From an uncultured Clostridium sp. (GTDB lineage Bacteria; Bacillota; Clostridia; TANB77; CAG-508): a stretch of DNA of 64,000 nucleotides. Where the stretch lies: contig USGK01000005.1 in assembly GCA_900554175.1 (NCBI GenBank), positions 11,359 to 75,358 on the forward strand, read 5' to 3'. Position numbers and translations under genes: made by a program. The stretch's first letter is position 1. Every line of letters begins with the position of its first letter. This document shows, in pieces, positions 17,861 to 25,796 of this stretch. A model generated the notes under the pieces. It was not told where the DNA came from. It was given only the letters and a program-made list of their open reading frames with translations, and made no database searches.

Positions 17861-18319
17861 TTACTTTTCTCTTTTTTTTGGTTCCTTTTTCACTGGTTCA
17901 TTTACAACTATTTCTTTTATATCACTTAAACTTTTTAAGTATTTTCTTTTCTCATTTGTATCAATTATTATTGCTTTTAATACATAATAAATTGCAAGAA
18001 AGTATGATGATGTTACTATATATGCTTCAAAATTATAATTTGATAATTCAACTACATGCGATATAAATAATGAGTGAAATGCAATAACCAATGCTTCTAT
18101 GCCATTTATTGCAAGCATTCCATTATCTTTTTTATATGCGATTTCTAATATTAATATTGAAATTGCAAGTATAACTGATGAAGATATTTTTAAAGCTATT
18201 AATGTATTTTCCTTAGAACTCATTTTGTAAAAAATATTTATTCCTATAAAATAGAACATTATAATTATAGCTATTAAAATATTAATCCATATTTTTTTCA
18301 CAAACTTTTTTTCATCCAT
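17861..18319 (-). CDS. Uncharacterised four-helix membrane protein
   Basis: A 152-residue protein with four predicted membrane helices (about residues 10-28, 40-60, 70-92 and 100-118). It ends in a basic, Lys/Pro-rich cytoplasmic tail (VNEPVKKEPKKREK). I do not recognise a family. It is first after the promoter at 18398-18426 and is followed after 63 bases by the TIGR04086 gene, so the two are probably one transcript. The pairing suggests a membrane role, with no further support. Confidence 0.75.
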   Translation of the reverse strand: MDEKKFVKKIWINILIAIIIMFYFIGINIFYKMSSKENTLIALKISSSVILAISILILEIAYKKDNGMLAINGIEALVIAFHSLFISHVVELSNYNFEAYIVTSSYFLAIYYVLKAIIIDTNEKRKYLKSLSDIKEIVVNEPVKKEPKKREK

Positions 18320-18397
18320 AAAAGTACCCTTCTTTTTTATATAGATTTTCTTTAGTTATATAAAACTAAGTTGTTAAAAAAGTGTTAATTTTTTAAT

Positions 18398-18426
18398 ATT
18401 ATATCTATATTATTTTTTAATGTCAA
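18398..18426 (-). promoter_or_regulatory. Consensus promoter for the two small membrane-protein genes
   Basis: TTGACA (18421-18426) and TATAAT (18398-18403) have a 17-base spacer on the minus strand. The start of transcription should be near 18390, giving a leader of about 70 bases with a small TTAGTT/AACTAA hairpin. Apart from this promoter and the tRNA-Glu terminator, I see nothing in the 18320-18568 gap. Confidence 0.8.
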
Positions 18427-18517
18427 GTGTCATTTTCTTGTTTTTATTTGTATGTTTTTGTAGTTTAGATAATATAGACTTTCAGGTTTATTAACAGAAA
18501 TAATGCTAATGATAAAA

Positions 18518-18554
18518 AGAGTATCAAGCCATTATTGATAATTCTTGATACTCT
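18518..18554 (-). terminator. Intrinsic terminator after tRNA-Glu
   Basis: An 11-base-pair perfect stem (18518-18528 with 18544-18554) with AGAGTATCAAG arms is followed on the minus strand by TTTTT, 15 bases beyond the tRNA CCA end. Confidence 0.85.
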
Positions 18555-18568
18555 AATAATTTAATCTT

Positions 18569-18643
18569 TGGTGACCCCTACGGGAATCGAACCCATGATT
18601 CGGCCTTGAGAGGGCCGCGTCTTAGCCGCTTGACCAAGGGGCC
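18569..18643 (-). tRNA. tRNA-Glu (anticodon CTC)
   Basis: A complete cloverleaf on the minus strand with encoded CCA. The acceptor arm is GGCCCCT with AGGGGTC, and the D-arm is GGTCAAGCGGCTAAGAC. The anticodon stem CGGCC/GGCCG holds the loop CTCTCAA, so the anticodon is CTC (codon GAG). The T-loop is TTCGATT. This decodes the rarer glutamate codon in an AT-rich genome, so a tRNA-Glu(TTC) is expected elsewhere. Confidence 0.96.
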
Positions 18644-18654
18644 ATTTAATTTAT

Positions 18655-18688
18655 ATTACCCCTTCACTGAATTTAATAAAGGGGTAAT
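18655..18688 (+). terminator. Terminator-like hairpin between the surface protein gene and tRNA-Glu
   Basis: A 10-base-pair stem (ATTACCCCTT 18655-18664 with 18679-18688) is followed by TTTTTT on the plus strand. No plus-strand gene precedes it. On the minus strand it follows the stop of the gene at 18718 by 30 bases and could end that transcript, though the T-run there is weak. Confidence 0.5.
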
Positions 18689-18717
18689 TTTTTATAATTG
18701 CTTTTTGCAATTTTTAA

Positions 18718-19161
18718 TTACATATCTTTATAATCTCTTACTTTCTTTAAAGAATATACTGCTACTATTCCGCAAACAACTACTATTAAAGAAACTGTTC
18801 CTTTTGAGTCTTTAATTCCTGTTTTTGCAAGTGAATTTGAATTTGATGTTGTTGAACTTTTATTTACAGATGAGTTATTTGTAGTATTATTTGCTGAGCT
18901 ATTTGTTGTTGAATAAAAACCTGTATTATCAACAGCATTGTTAGTTGTGTCATTTGTTGTATTGTTTGTTTCTGTAGGTGTTGTAGCAAAGTTGTTATCT
19001 GTAGTATTTTCTTCTGTTGTATTACTTGATGTATCACCATCTAAATCGTTCCAGTCAAACTCGTCAGCTGCTCTAACAATTGATACATTTGACATTGTTA
19101 TAGCTATAATTCCACTTAATAAAACCATTAATATTATTTTTAAAACTTTTGAATTTTTCAT
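18718..19161 (-). CDS. Small Thr/Asn/Ser-rich surface protein with LAKTG sorting-like tail
   Basis: 147 residues. A signal peptide (residues 1-31, ending VRAADE) is followed by a short acidic segment, EFDWNDLDGDTSS, and about 75 residues of Thr/Asn/Ser low complexity. The tail, SLAKTGIKDSKG, a hydrophobic stretch (TVSLIVVVCGIVAVYSL) and a positive end (KKVRDYKDM) form the tripartite layout of a sortase-anchored protein, with LAKTG in place of LPXTG. No sortase gene is in the window. The protein may be wall-linked or simply membrane-anchored. The low-complexity part probably acts as a stalk and may be glycosylated. Function unknown. Confidence 0.75.
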   Translation of the reverse strand: MKNSKVLKIILMVLLSGIIAITMSNVSIVRAADEFDWNDLDGDTSSNTTEENTTDNNFATTPTETNNTTNDTTNNAVDNTGFYSTTNSSANNTTNNSSVNKSSTTSNSNSLAKTGIKDSKGTVSLIVVVCGIVAVYSLKKVRDYKDM

Positions 19162-19321
19162 ATTTCTCTCCTTCTGATTAATATACTTCTAAACTATTAT
19201 CTCCCAAGTATATTATCTTTTGTTTACTTCATTTTTCATTTTACAACTTTTTTCTTTATATGTCAATTATTTTTTTATTTTCTTTTTTTTACATTATTGT
19301 AACATTTTTATTACAAGATTA

Positions 19322-20413
19322 TTACACATTAAATTTGAATAATACTATGTCTCCATCTTGCATTATATATTCTTTCCCTTCCGAACGAACTAATCCTTTT
19401 TCTTTTGCTGCTGTCATTGAACCTTCTTTTATTAAGTCTTCAAACGAAACTACTTCAGCTTTTATGAATCCCCTTTCTATATCTGAGTGAATTTTTCCAG
19501 CCGCTTGTGGTGCTTTAGTTCCCTTTTTTATTGTCCATGCTCTTACTTCTGGTTCTCCTGCAGTAAGGAATGACATTAATCCTAATAAGTCATAACTTTT
19601 CTTTATTAAAACATCCAATCCTGATTCTTTTAATCCAATTGCATCTAGCATTTCTTTCTTATCTTCATCTTCTAGTGAGGATAATTCTTCCTCTATTTTT
19701 ACACAGATTGGTACAACTTCTGCTTTTTCATTTTTTGCATATTCTTTTACCTTTTTGAAATTTTCATCGTTTTCTACATTTTCAATTTGTTCTTCTGATA
19801 CATTTGCAATATAGATTACTGGTTTTGATGTTAATAAAAACATATCTTTTAATATTTCTTTTTCTTCGTCATTATATTCTAAATTTCTCGCTGGAATAGA
19901 TTTTTCTAAATTTTCACTTATTTTTTCTAAAAGGTCTATTTCAATTTGATATTTTTTATCTGCTTTTAGCATTTTTTTTGCTTTTTCTAGTCTTTTTTGA
20001 ACTGTTTCTATATCTGCAAATATAAGTTCTAGATTTATTGTTTCGATATCTCTTATAGGGTTTATATTTCCATCTACATGAACTATATTCGAATCTTCAA
20101 AACATCTGACAACTTGTGCTATTGCATCTGTTTCTCTTATATGTGCTAAAAATTTATTTCCAAGACCTTCCCCATGACTTGCACCTTTTACTAGTCCTGC
20201 AATATCCACAAATTCAACTATTGCATGTGTTGTTTTTTCTGGATTATACATTTTAGTAAGTACATCCAATCTTTCATCTGGTACTGCTACTACTCCAACA
20301 TTTGGCTCTATTGTACAAAATGGATAGTTAGCACATTCTGCTCCCGCCTTTGTTATGCTATTGAATAAAGTGCTTTTTCCAACATTTGGTAATCCTACTA
20401 TTCCTATTTTCAT
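19322..20413 (-). CDS. ychF: Redox-regulated ATPase YchF (Obg family)
   Basis: A 363-residue Obg-family P-loop protein that binds ribosomes and, in known members, prefers ATP to GTP. The P-loop is GLPNVGKSTLFN (residues 6-17). G2 lies in NYPFCTIEPNVG and G3 in DIAGLVKGASHGEGLGNKFL. The usual NKxD is replaced by NVSE (IANVSEEQ), which fits the relaxed nucleotide choice of this family. The C-terminal TGS domain ends in EGKEYIMQDGDIVLFKFNV. GGGAGG precedes the ATG. It appears to be a single-gene unit. Confidence 0.95.
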   Translation of the reverse strand: MKIGIVGLPNVGKSTLFNSITKAGAECANYPFCTIEPNVGVVAVPDERLDVLTKMYNPEKTTHAIVEFVDIAGLVKGASHGEGLGNKFLAHIRETDAIAQVVRCFEDSNIVHVDGNINPIRDIETINLELIFADIETVQKRLEKAKKMLKADKKYQIEIDLLEKISENLEKSIPARNLEYNDEEKEILKDMFLLTSKPVIYIANVSEEQIENVENDENFKKVKEYAKNEKAEVVPICVKIEEELSSLEDEDKKEMLDAIGLKESGLDVLIKKSYDLLGLMSFLTAGEPEVRAWTIKKGTKAPQAAGKIHSDIERGFIKAEVVSFEDLIKEGSMTAAKEKGLVRSEGKEYIMQDGDIVLFKFNV

Positions 20414-20516
20414 TTTATATTTTAGTTCCTCCCTTATTTGCCATTTTCTTATCTAACGTTAATTTATTAATCTGTAATATTTTAATACGTTTTTTGCAAA
20501 AAGTCAATGAATTCTA

Positions 20517-20545
20517 TTGACTTTTTCGATTTATATGATTATAAT
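20517..20545 (+). promoter_or_regulatory. Promoter of tRNA-Thr
   Basis: TTGACT (20517-20522) and TATAAT (20540-20545) are spaced by 17 bases, ten bases before the tRNA. The -35 lies in the right arm of an AAAAAGTCAA/TTGACTTTTT inverted repeat that could stop leftward transcription from plsC. Confidence 0.85.
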
Positions 20546-20555
20546 TTTGAAATAT

Positions 20556-20631
20556 GCTTCTATAGCTCAGTAGGTAGAGTGTAGCCTTGGTAAGGCTGAG
20601 GTCACGGGTTCAATTCCCGTTGGAAGCTCCA
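20556..20631 (+). tRNA. tRNA-Thr (anticodon GGT)
   Basis: A complete cloverleaf with encoded CCA. The acceptor arm is GCTTCTA with TGGAAGC. The D-arm is GCTCAGTAGGTAGAGT. The anticodon loop TTGGTAA is held by TAGCC/GGCTG, giving anticodon GGT (ACC/ACT codons). The T-loop is TTCAATT. It is one of the few plus-strand genes and has its own promoter and terminator. Confidence 0.96.
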
Positions 20632-20645
20632 TAACATCATTTTAA

Positions 20646-20687
20646 TTAGACTCGTTTTAATTTATTTTCAAAACTGGTCTAATTTTT
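20646..20687 (+). terminator. Intrinsic terminator after tRNA-Thr
   Basis: TTAGAC (20646-20651) pairs with GTCTAA (20677-20682). The stem is extended inward by GTTTT/AAAAC and followed by TTTTT. Confidence 0.7.
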
Positions 20688-20750
20688 GTATTATATAATT
20701 TTCTACTATCTTTTAATATATTATGCTATTATTGTTAGTTGTATTGAATA

Positions 20751-21338
20751 TTATTTTGAAAGTTCTATAATATTTTTCATAATAATATTTGTTACATTTT
20801 CTATTACTTCTTTATCTTTTTTATTACTTTTATATTCTGAAAAATCTAATGGCTTACCATATGTTACAATAATCTTATGAAAAGGTTTTAAATCTCCTTT
20901 AATTCCAACAGGTATTATTATTGCATCTGAATTTAATGCAAAATATGAAACTCCATTTTTTATATGTACCCCTTTTTCTATTCCGTTTCTTGTTCCTTCA
21001 GGAAATAATGCTATTCCACCACCTTGGTTTAATGTCTTAAGTGCTTCTTTCATTGCACCTATATCTTTTGAAGATCTTTTTACATATATACCATCGAAAA
21101 TATATACAGCTAATCTTGTAATCGGATTATTTTTTAATTCTTGTTTTGCCATAAATCTTACTTTTCTTTTACATGTTGTTACCATTAGCGGTGGATCTAA
21201 ATAACTTCTATGATTTCCACATATTATAAATGCCCCATCTTTTGGTACATTTTCTTTTCCTACTACTTTTACTCTATATACTATCTTATTATAAATAAAT
21301 ATTATGTATTTTATTAATATTCTAAAAAAATTTTTCAT
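20751..21338 (-). CDS. plsC: 1-acyl-sn-glycerol-3-phosphate acyltransferase
   Basis: A 195-residue PlsC-family enzyme that adds the second acyl chain to lysophosphatidic acid in phospholipid synthesis. The N-terminus is a short hydrophobic anchor (IIFIYNKIVYRV). The catalytic NHX4D is GNHRSYLDPP (near residues 42-51), and the glycerol-3-phosphate-binding motif is ALFPEGTRNG. A third block, IIPVGIKGDLKPF, is also present. Length is normal for short bacterial PlsC. GAAAGAGG lies before the ATG. It stands alone. Confidence 0.93.
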   Translation of the reverse strand: MKNFFRILIKYIIFIYNKIVYRVKVVGKENVPKDGAFIICGNHRSYLDPPLMVTTCKRKVRFMAKQELKNNPITRLAVYIFDGIYVKRSSKDIGAMKEALKTLNQGGGIALFPEGTRNGIEKGVHIKNGVSYFALNSDAIIIPVGIKGDLKPFHKIIVTYGKPLDFSEYKSNKKDKEVIENVTNIIMKNIIELSK

Positions 21339-21468
21339 ATATTCTAACCTCTTTCTTTTGTATATATTAACACATTAATTTTCAAAATTCAATACAAATA
21401 TAATTTTAATTTTCGGTATTTTTCACAATTTTGTATATGCCTATTGCATCATGCTCTAAATAAAGAAA

Positions 21469-21506
21469 TTGATAAAATATGAATTAATCTTTTCATATTT
21501 TATCAA
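21469..21506 (-). terminator. Intrinsic terminator of the 21-codon transcript
   Basis: A 14-base-pair perfect stem (21469-21482 with 21493-21506) is followed on the minus strand by TTTCTTTATTT. It lies 38 bases after the stop of the tiny ORF at 21545. Confidence 0.6.
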
Positions 21507-21544
21507 TTATCTATTATTTAATAACTTATTTTTTAATATTTTTC

Positions 21545-21610
21545 CTAAAATGTAAATATTATCAAAATAAAGCATGCCTTTTGTTTTTTTTCTATTTTTT
21601 TCATACGCAT
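21545..21610 (-). CDS. Candidate 21-residue basic/hydrophobic peptide
   Basis: The peptide MRMKKIEKKQKACFILIIFTF has a strongly basic N-terminal half and a hydrophobic C-terminal half. AAGGGAG lies 5 bases before the ATG. A promoter (21646-21674) is 30-odd bases upstream of it and a terminator (21469-21506) follows, so this is a full miniature transcription unit of about 170 bases. It could be a small membrane peptide (for example a type I toxin-like or regulatory peptide). Alternatively the RNA itself is the product, or this is the remnant of an exported protein gene. There is no similarity I recognise. Confidence 0.45.
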   Translation of the reverse strand: MRMKKIEKKQKACFILIIFTF

Positions 21611-21645
21611 TTTTTCTCCCTTAACACTCTCTTTTTGTTGCAATT

Positions 21646-21674
21646 ATTGTATACTTTGTTATCCATTTTATCAA
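21646..21674 (-). promoter_or_regulatory. Promoter of the 21-codon transcript
   Basis: TTGATA (21669-21674) and TACAAT (21646-21651) have a 17-base spacer on the minus strand. It points away from the plus-strand gene at 21831. Confidence 0.6.
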
Positions 21675-21709
21675 TAAATAAATCAATATTAGCAAGATAA
21701 AATCATGAA

Positions 21710-21769
21710 AAATCTAAAAAAGACTATTATCCATTGAAATTAAATGATTAATAGTTCTTTTTTAGATTT
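21710..21769. repeat. Long hairpin between two divergent promoters
   Basis: A 20-base-pair stem with a single bulged base (21710-21729 with 21749-21769) and an 18-base loop. Its right arm runs into the -35 of the plus-strand promoter at 21768. It may be an operator for both units, a bidirectional terminator or the core of a small RNA. Confidence 0.6.
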
Positions 21770-21796
21770 GACTTTTTATATTAATGGTAGTATAAT
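21768..21796 (+). promoter_or_regulatory. Promoter of the orphan gene at 21831
   Basis: TTGACT (21768-21773) and TATAAT (21791-21796) have a 17-base spacer. Transcription should start about 25-30 bases before the ATG. Confidence 0.8.
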
Positions 21797-21830
21797 TAAA
21801 TTATCTTAAAAGAAAGGTGGTTTAAAAACC

Positions 21831-22112
21831 ATGACAACAGAGGCAAACATTAAAACTGATGAAGAAAGAAAACAGAAAATACTTGAGAACTTTTTAATCA
21901 AGTTCATGAAAAGTCTGTTTGACTGTTGGAAAGTTCACCCATTTTATCCAGGGACAAATTACTTCTTTGAGAGCGAAGAGGAAAAAACAATCGTTTTTGA
22001 TTTTTTGGCTAAAAAAGGAGAACCACAACCCCAAACAACAATATGGGGATCTTATTTTATATATTTTCCAAATTCCAACAATCCTTATTCATCCTTTAAG
22101 AAAAAGCTTTAA
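21831..22112 (+). CDS. Orphan 93-residue soluble protein
   Basis: An unrecognised small protein with no signal peptide or membrane helix. It starts with a charged helix (DEERKQKILENFLIKFMKSL), then aromatic-rich sequence (CWKVHPFYPGTNYFFES, IWGSYFIYFPNSNN) and a Lys-rich end. AAAGGTGG lies 10 bases before the ATG. It has a good promoter and a strong terminator, so it is very likely expressed. It uses GAG, CAG and CTG more than its neighbours do, which hints at recent acquisition. It faces away from the 21-codon unit across a shared hairpin. Confidence 0.7.
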   Translation: MTTEANIKTDEERKQKILENFLIKFMKSLFDCWKVHPFYPGTNYFFESEEEKTIVFDFLAKKGEPQPQTTIWGSYFIYFPNSNNPYSSFKKKL

Positions 22113-22119
22113 TGTGTTA

Positions 22120-22155
22120 GCTTCCAGACGAACTATTTGTCTGGAAGCATTTTTA
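22120..22155 (+). terminator. Intrinsic terminator after the orphan gene
   Basis: A 10-base-pair perfect stem GCTTCCAGAC/GTCTGGAAGC (22120-22129, 22139-22148) is followed by ATTTTTATTTT. Its T-run overlaps the last codons of the opposing murA gene. Confidence 0.9.
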
Positions 22156-23400
22156 TTTTATATATATTTTAGCTCCTAATTCTTGTAGTTTTTTATCTAG
22201 ATTTTCATATCCTCTCAATACATATTCAATATTTTCTACTTCAGTTTTTCCTTTTGCAACTAATCCAGCAATTACAAGACACGCACCTCCTCGCAAGTCG
22301 GTTGCTTTAACTTTTGCAGCATATAATTTTCTTGTTCCTTTTATAATTGCTGTATTACCTTCTACTTTTATTTTAGCTCCCATTTTTTGCAACTCATTTA
22401 AAGTTTTAAATCTATTTTCAAATATATTTTCTACTATTACTGATGTACCATTTGCAACACACATATTTGAGGCAATAATTGATTGCATATCTGTTGGAAA
22501 CCCAGGATATGGCATTGTTCTTATATTTATAGCTTTTAGTCTTTTTGGTGCTTTTAAAATTATATTTTTATTTCCTAAAACCATTTTACATCCTGCTTCT
22601 GATAATTTATCTATTATAGGTGCAATATGACTTATATTCACATTTTTTAATGCAATTTCTCCTCCTGTCATTGCTGCACTACATAGGAGTGTTCCTGCTT
22701 CTATTCTATCTGGCATTATATTATAACTTACATCTTTTAAATTCTTTACTCCTTCTATTGTTATTACATTACTTCCTGCTCCTTCTATTTTTGCTCCCAT
22801 TTTGTTCAAGAATTTTTGTAAATCTGTAATTTCTGGTTCCATTGCTGCATTTATTATCTTTGTTGTTCCTTTTGCCAAAACTGCTGCAAGCATGATATTT
22901 TCGGTTGCTCCCACACTTGGAAACTCTAAGTTAATTTCTGTACCTAGTATTTGATCTGCATAACAGTTTATTTTTCCATATTCTTTTTTTATTGTAATTC
23001 CTAATTTTTCAAATCCTTTTATATGTAAATCTATTGGTCTTGCTCCAATCTCACAACCTCCTGGATACGAAAATATTGCTTTTTTATATCTTCCTAAAAT
23101 TGCTCCAGCTAAAATTACAGATGATCTCATTTTGCACATTAATTCTTCTGGTATCTCATGATTTTTTGCATTTGAAGAATCAATTATAACTTTGTCTTTC
23201 TTTTTTATTACTTTACACCCAAGTTCTTTTAAAATTTCTATCATTAGTTTGGTATCACTTATGTTTGGTACATTATATAGTTTGGTTATTCCTTTATTTA
23301 ATATACTTGCTGCCATTATTGGTAATGAAGCATTTTTGGAACCTGATACATAACTCTCTCCTTGAAGTCTATGACCTCCTTCAATTATATAACTTGACAT
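22153..23400 (-). CDS. murA: UDP-N-acetylglucosamine 1-carboxyvinyltransferase
   Basis: A 415-residue enzyme that transfers enolpyruvate from PEP to UDP-GlcNAc, the first committed step of peptidoglycan synthesis. Two inverse alpha/beta domains are seen, with SGSKNASLPIMAASIL at the start and DLRGGACLVIAGLVAKG near the end. The loop cysteine in YPGGCEIGARPIDLHI (C116) is the fosfomycin target, so the enzyme should be fosfomycin-sensitive. I start at MSSYIIEGG (23400), nine bases after GGAAGG. The ATG at 23409 abuts the ribosome binding site. Confidence 0.96.
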   Translation of the reverse strand: MSSYIIEGGHRLQGESYVSGSKNASLPIMAASILNKGITKLYNVPNISDTKLMIEILKELGCKVIKKKDKVIIDSSNAKNHEIPEELMCKMRSSVILAGAILGRYKKAIFSYPGGCEIGARPIDLHIKGFEKLGITIKKEYGKINCYADQILGTEINLEFPSVGATENIMLAAVLAKGTTKIINAAMEPEITDLQKFLNKMGAKIEGAGSNVITIEGVKNLKDVSYNIMPDRIEAGTLLCSAAMTGGEIALKNVNISHIAPIIDKLSEAGCKMVLGNKNIILKAPKRLKAINIRTMPYPGFPTDMQSIIASNMCVANGTSVIVENIFENRFKTLNELQKMGAKIKVEGNTAIIKGTRKLYAAKVKATDLRGGACLVIAGLVAKGKTEVENIEYVLRGYENLDKKLQELGAKIYIK

Positions 23401-23506
23401 TTTTATCATCCTTCCTACATTTTATGATATATTTTATGTCAATAATATTATTTTTGTGAAGAAGCTTTATAAAAAATTCTACATTTTATAATTTAAAATT
23501 ACATTT

Positions 23507-24367
23507 CTAAATTAGGATTATATCTCTTTTTAAGAAATTATTTCTTATTGTTCCTAATCCTACAAATTTGTCATCAATATAAATCTTATATACACCATCT
23601 TTGTTAATATTATCTAATTTTACACCATTTAAAAAACTTTCTCTTTTCGATTCTTCTAAATTAATTTTTTCATTTCTCTCAAATATATCCTCAAATTTTA
23701 TTAACTTTGAAGATATATTTTCTTCATTCAATTCTTCTATATTTATAGCCTGATTTATCCCGAAATCTCCTACTCTCATTCTTTTTAAATCTGACATTGT
23801 TCCTAAAGTATTTAATTTTTTAGCAATATCTTCACAAAGAGTTCTTATATATGTTCCTTTTGAACATTCTACCTCATATTCTATTTCTTTTTCTTCTTTA
23901 GATAAACTTATTAATTTTATATTATAAATTTCTATTGTTCTTTTTGGAATTTCTATTTTTTCACCTTTTCTAGCATATTCATAAAGCTTTTTTCCTTTTA
24001 ATTTTACTGCAGAATAAATCGGTGGTGTCTGTTCTATTTTACCTTTAAAGCTTGATAAAATTTTTTCTATATTTTCTTTATTAAATAATTCTTCGTTTAC
24101 TTTTTGCTCTTCAATTATCTCTCCTTCTAAATCTGCCGTAGTTGTTTTCATTCCTAATTTTATTTTAGCTATATACTCTTTGTCATGATTTATTAAATAT
24201 TTTGAAATTTTTGTTCCTTTTCCTATTAATATAGGTAAAACACCTGTTGCAAGGGGATCTAATGTTCCTGTATGTCCCACTTTTTCTTTTGAAATTTTTT
24301 TTACTTTCTGAACTATATCATTTGAAGTCCATCCCTTTGGCTTGTCTATAATTATTATTCCATCCAT
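23507..24367 (-). CDS. truB: tRNA pseudouridine(55) synthase
   Basis: A 286-residue TruB enzyme making pseudouridine 55 in the tRNA T-loop. It shows GIIIIDKPKGWTSNDIVQKV, the catalytic block GHTGTLDPLATGVLPILIG with the nucleophilic aspartate (near residue 39), and TPPIYSAVKLKGKKLYEYAR. ECSKGTYIRTLCEDIAKKL is the third family motif. It is the last gene of the rimP-nusA-ylxR-infB-rbfA-nrnA-truB cluster. The ribF gene that often follows truB is not here. Confidence 0.96.
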   Translation of the reverse strand: MDGIIIIDKPKGWTSNDIVQKVKKISKEKVGHTGTLDPLATGVLPILIGKGTKISKYLINHDKEYIAKIKLGMKTTTADLEGEIIEEQKVNEELFNKENIEKILSSFKGKIEQTPPIYSAVKLKGKKLYEYARKGEKIEIPKRTIEIYNIKLISLSKEEKEIEYEVECSKGTYIRTLCEDIAKKLNTLGTMSDLKRMRVGDFGINQAINIEELNEENISSKLIKFEDIFERNEKINLEESKRESFLNGVKLDNINKDGVYKIYIDDKFVGLGTIRNNFLKRDIILI

Positions 24368-24442
24368 ATTTTCTCCTATTTTAAAAAATTAAACTGTTGC
24401 AAAAATTTTATTTTTATCAACAGTTATAATTTTTTATTATTT

Positions 24443-25396
24443 TTATTTTAATTGTTTTTTTACTTCTGTTAAAACTTTATTTTTTATTTGCTCTGGTGTA
24501 CCTGTGGAAAATGCTCCAGCAGCTCTTATATGTCCTCCACCGCCAAACATTAGACATACATCTGAAACATTAACATATTCAGATGACCTAAGTGAAATCT
24601 TAAATCCTTTTTTCTCTTTTAATTCATGTAAAAAGATTGAAACTTCAACACCTTCTATACATCTACCTACCTGAACAATTCCTTCATGATCACCTGTAGA
24701 TGCACCTACTTTTTCTTCATCTTCTAACGTTATATATGTAAATGTAACTTTTCCATCTTCTAAAAATTCTAATCTATCTGATGCTATTCTACTTAATTCA
24801 AAATTAGCTCTTGTCTTTGTTTCTAAAGCTTTTCTGTATATTTCAGATATATTTACTCCTTTTCTTAAAAGATCTGCTGTAAATTCAAATGTTTCCGCTG
24901 TTACATTATAATTAAATCCTCCTGTGTCTGTTATAATTCCTGTAGCAAGACATGTTCCTATTTCTTTTGAAATTGGAATTTTTAAATAATCAAAAATTCC
25001 TAAAAGAACTTGTGCACATGCTGGTGATACTGGATTTACAAAATTTATGTCAGCATACATTTTATTACTTCCATGGTGATCAATCGATATTGTTGTTTTT
25101 GCTTTTTCAAAATAGTCTTTGTATCCCTTTAGAATCTTATTATCCGCACAGTCTACAGCTATTGCTAAGTCATAACTTGCAATAGCTGAGCTTTTTTTTA
25201 CCTCTTGAATTCCTGGTAAAAACTCAAAACATCTTGAATATTCAGGGATTATAACATCAACCTTTTTTTGTAAATAGTCTATAGCGTGTTTCATTGCTAA
25301 TGCACTTCCTACTGCATCTCCATCTGGTCCTTCATGTGTTAATATGACTATTTTTTCTGTTTTTTTTATTTCATCTAAAATTTTATCCAATGTCAT
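24443..25396 (-). CDS. nrnA: DHH/DHHA1 phosphoesterase, NrnA type
   Basis: A 317-residue DHH-family enzyme. NrnA degrades nanoRNA oligonucleotides and dephosphorylates pAp. Metal-binding motifs are THEGPDGDAVGSALAM (near 20-35), AVDCADN, SIDHHGSNKMYADINFV and ATGIITDTGGFNY. The DHHA1 domain ends with the substrate-binding GGGGHIRAAGAFS. Its position between rbfA and truB is the usual Bacillota order. Confidence 0.93.
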   Translation of the reverse strand: MTLDKILDEIKKTEKIVILTHEGPDGDAVGSALAMKHAIDYLQKKVDVIIPEYSRCFEFLPGIQEVKKSSAIASYDLAIAVDCADNKILKGYKDYFEKAKTTISIDHHGSNKMYADINFVNPVSPACAQVLLGIFDYLKIPISKEIGTCLATGIITDTGGFNYNVTAETFEFTADLLRKGVNISEIYRKALETKTRANFELSRIASDRLEFLEDGKVTFTYITLEDEEKVGASTGDHEGIVQVGRCIEGVEVSIFLHELKEKKGFKISLRSSEYVNVSDVCLMFGGGGHIRAAGAFSTGTPEQIKNKVLTEVKKQLK

Positions 25397-25418
25397 ATGA
25401 TTTCCTCTTTCTTTTATT

Positions 25419-25781
25419 TTAATCCTCTTTTGGCATAATTTCTTTTAATATAGTATCTATTCTTGATCCATATTCTAAAGAATCATCAACCTCAAATATC
25501 AACTCAGGTGTATATCTTAAATTTATTCTTTTTGCAAGTTCACTTCTTATAAATCCAGATGAATTCTTCAATCCTTGTAATGTATTTTTTTTACTTTTAC
25601 AATTTAATAAACTAATATATACTCTTGCTGATCTTAAATCTTTTGAAACTTTTACCTTTGTTACACTTATTATTCCTGTTATGTTTGGATTTTTTAAATC
25701 TTGATCAATTATCATGCTTATTTCTTTTTTAAATTCTTCATCTACTCTATTTATTCGATTGGGATTTTTTCTTTTTTCCAT
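25419..25781 (-). CDS. rbfA: Ribosome-binding factor A
   Basis: A 120-residue KH-type protein that assists late 30S maturation and 16S rRNA 5'-end processing. Recognisable blocks are NRVDEEFKKEISMIIDQDLK, the central VTKVKVSKDLRSARVYISLL, and LAKRINLRYTPELIFEVDDS near the C-terminus. AAGGAGAGG precedes the ATG. It is 15 bases after infB. Confidence 0.95.
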   Translation of the reverse strand: MEKRKNPNRINRVDEEFKKEISMIIDQDLKNPNITGIISVTKVKVSKDLRSARVYISLLNCKSKKNTLQGLKNSSGFIRSELAKRINLRYTPELIFEVDDSLEYGSRIDTILKEIMPKED

Positions 25782-25796
25782 AAGCCTCTCCTTGTA

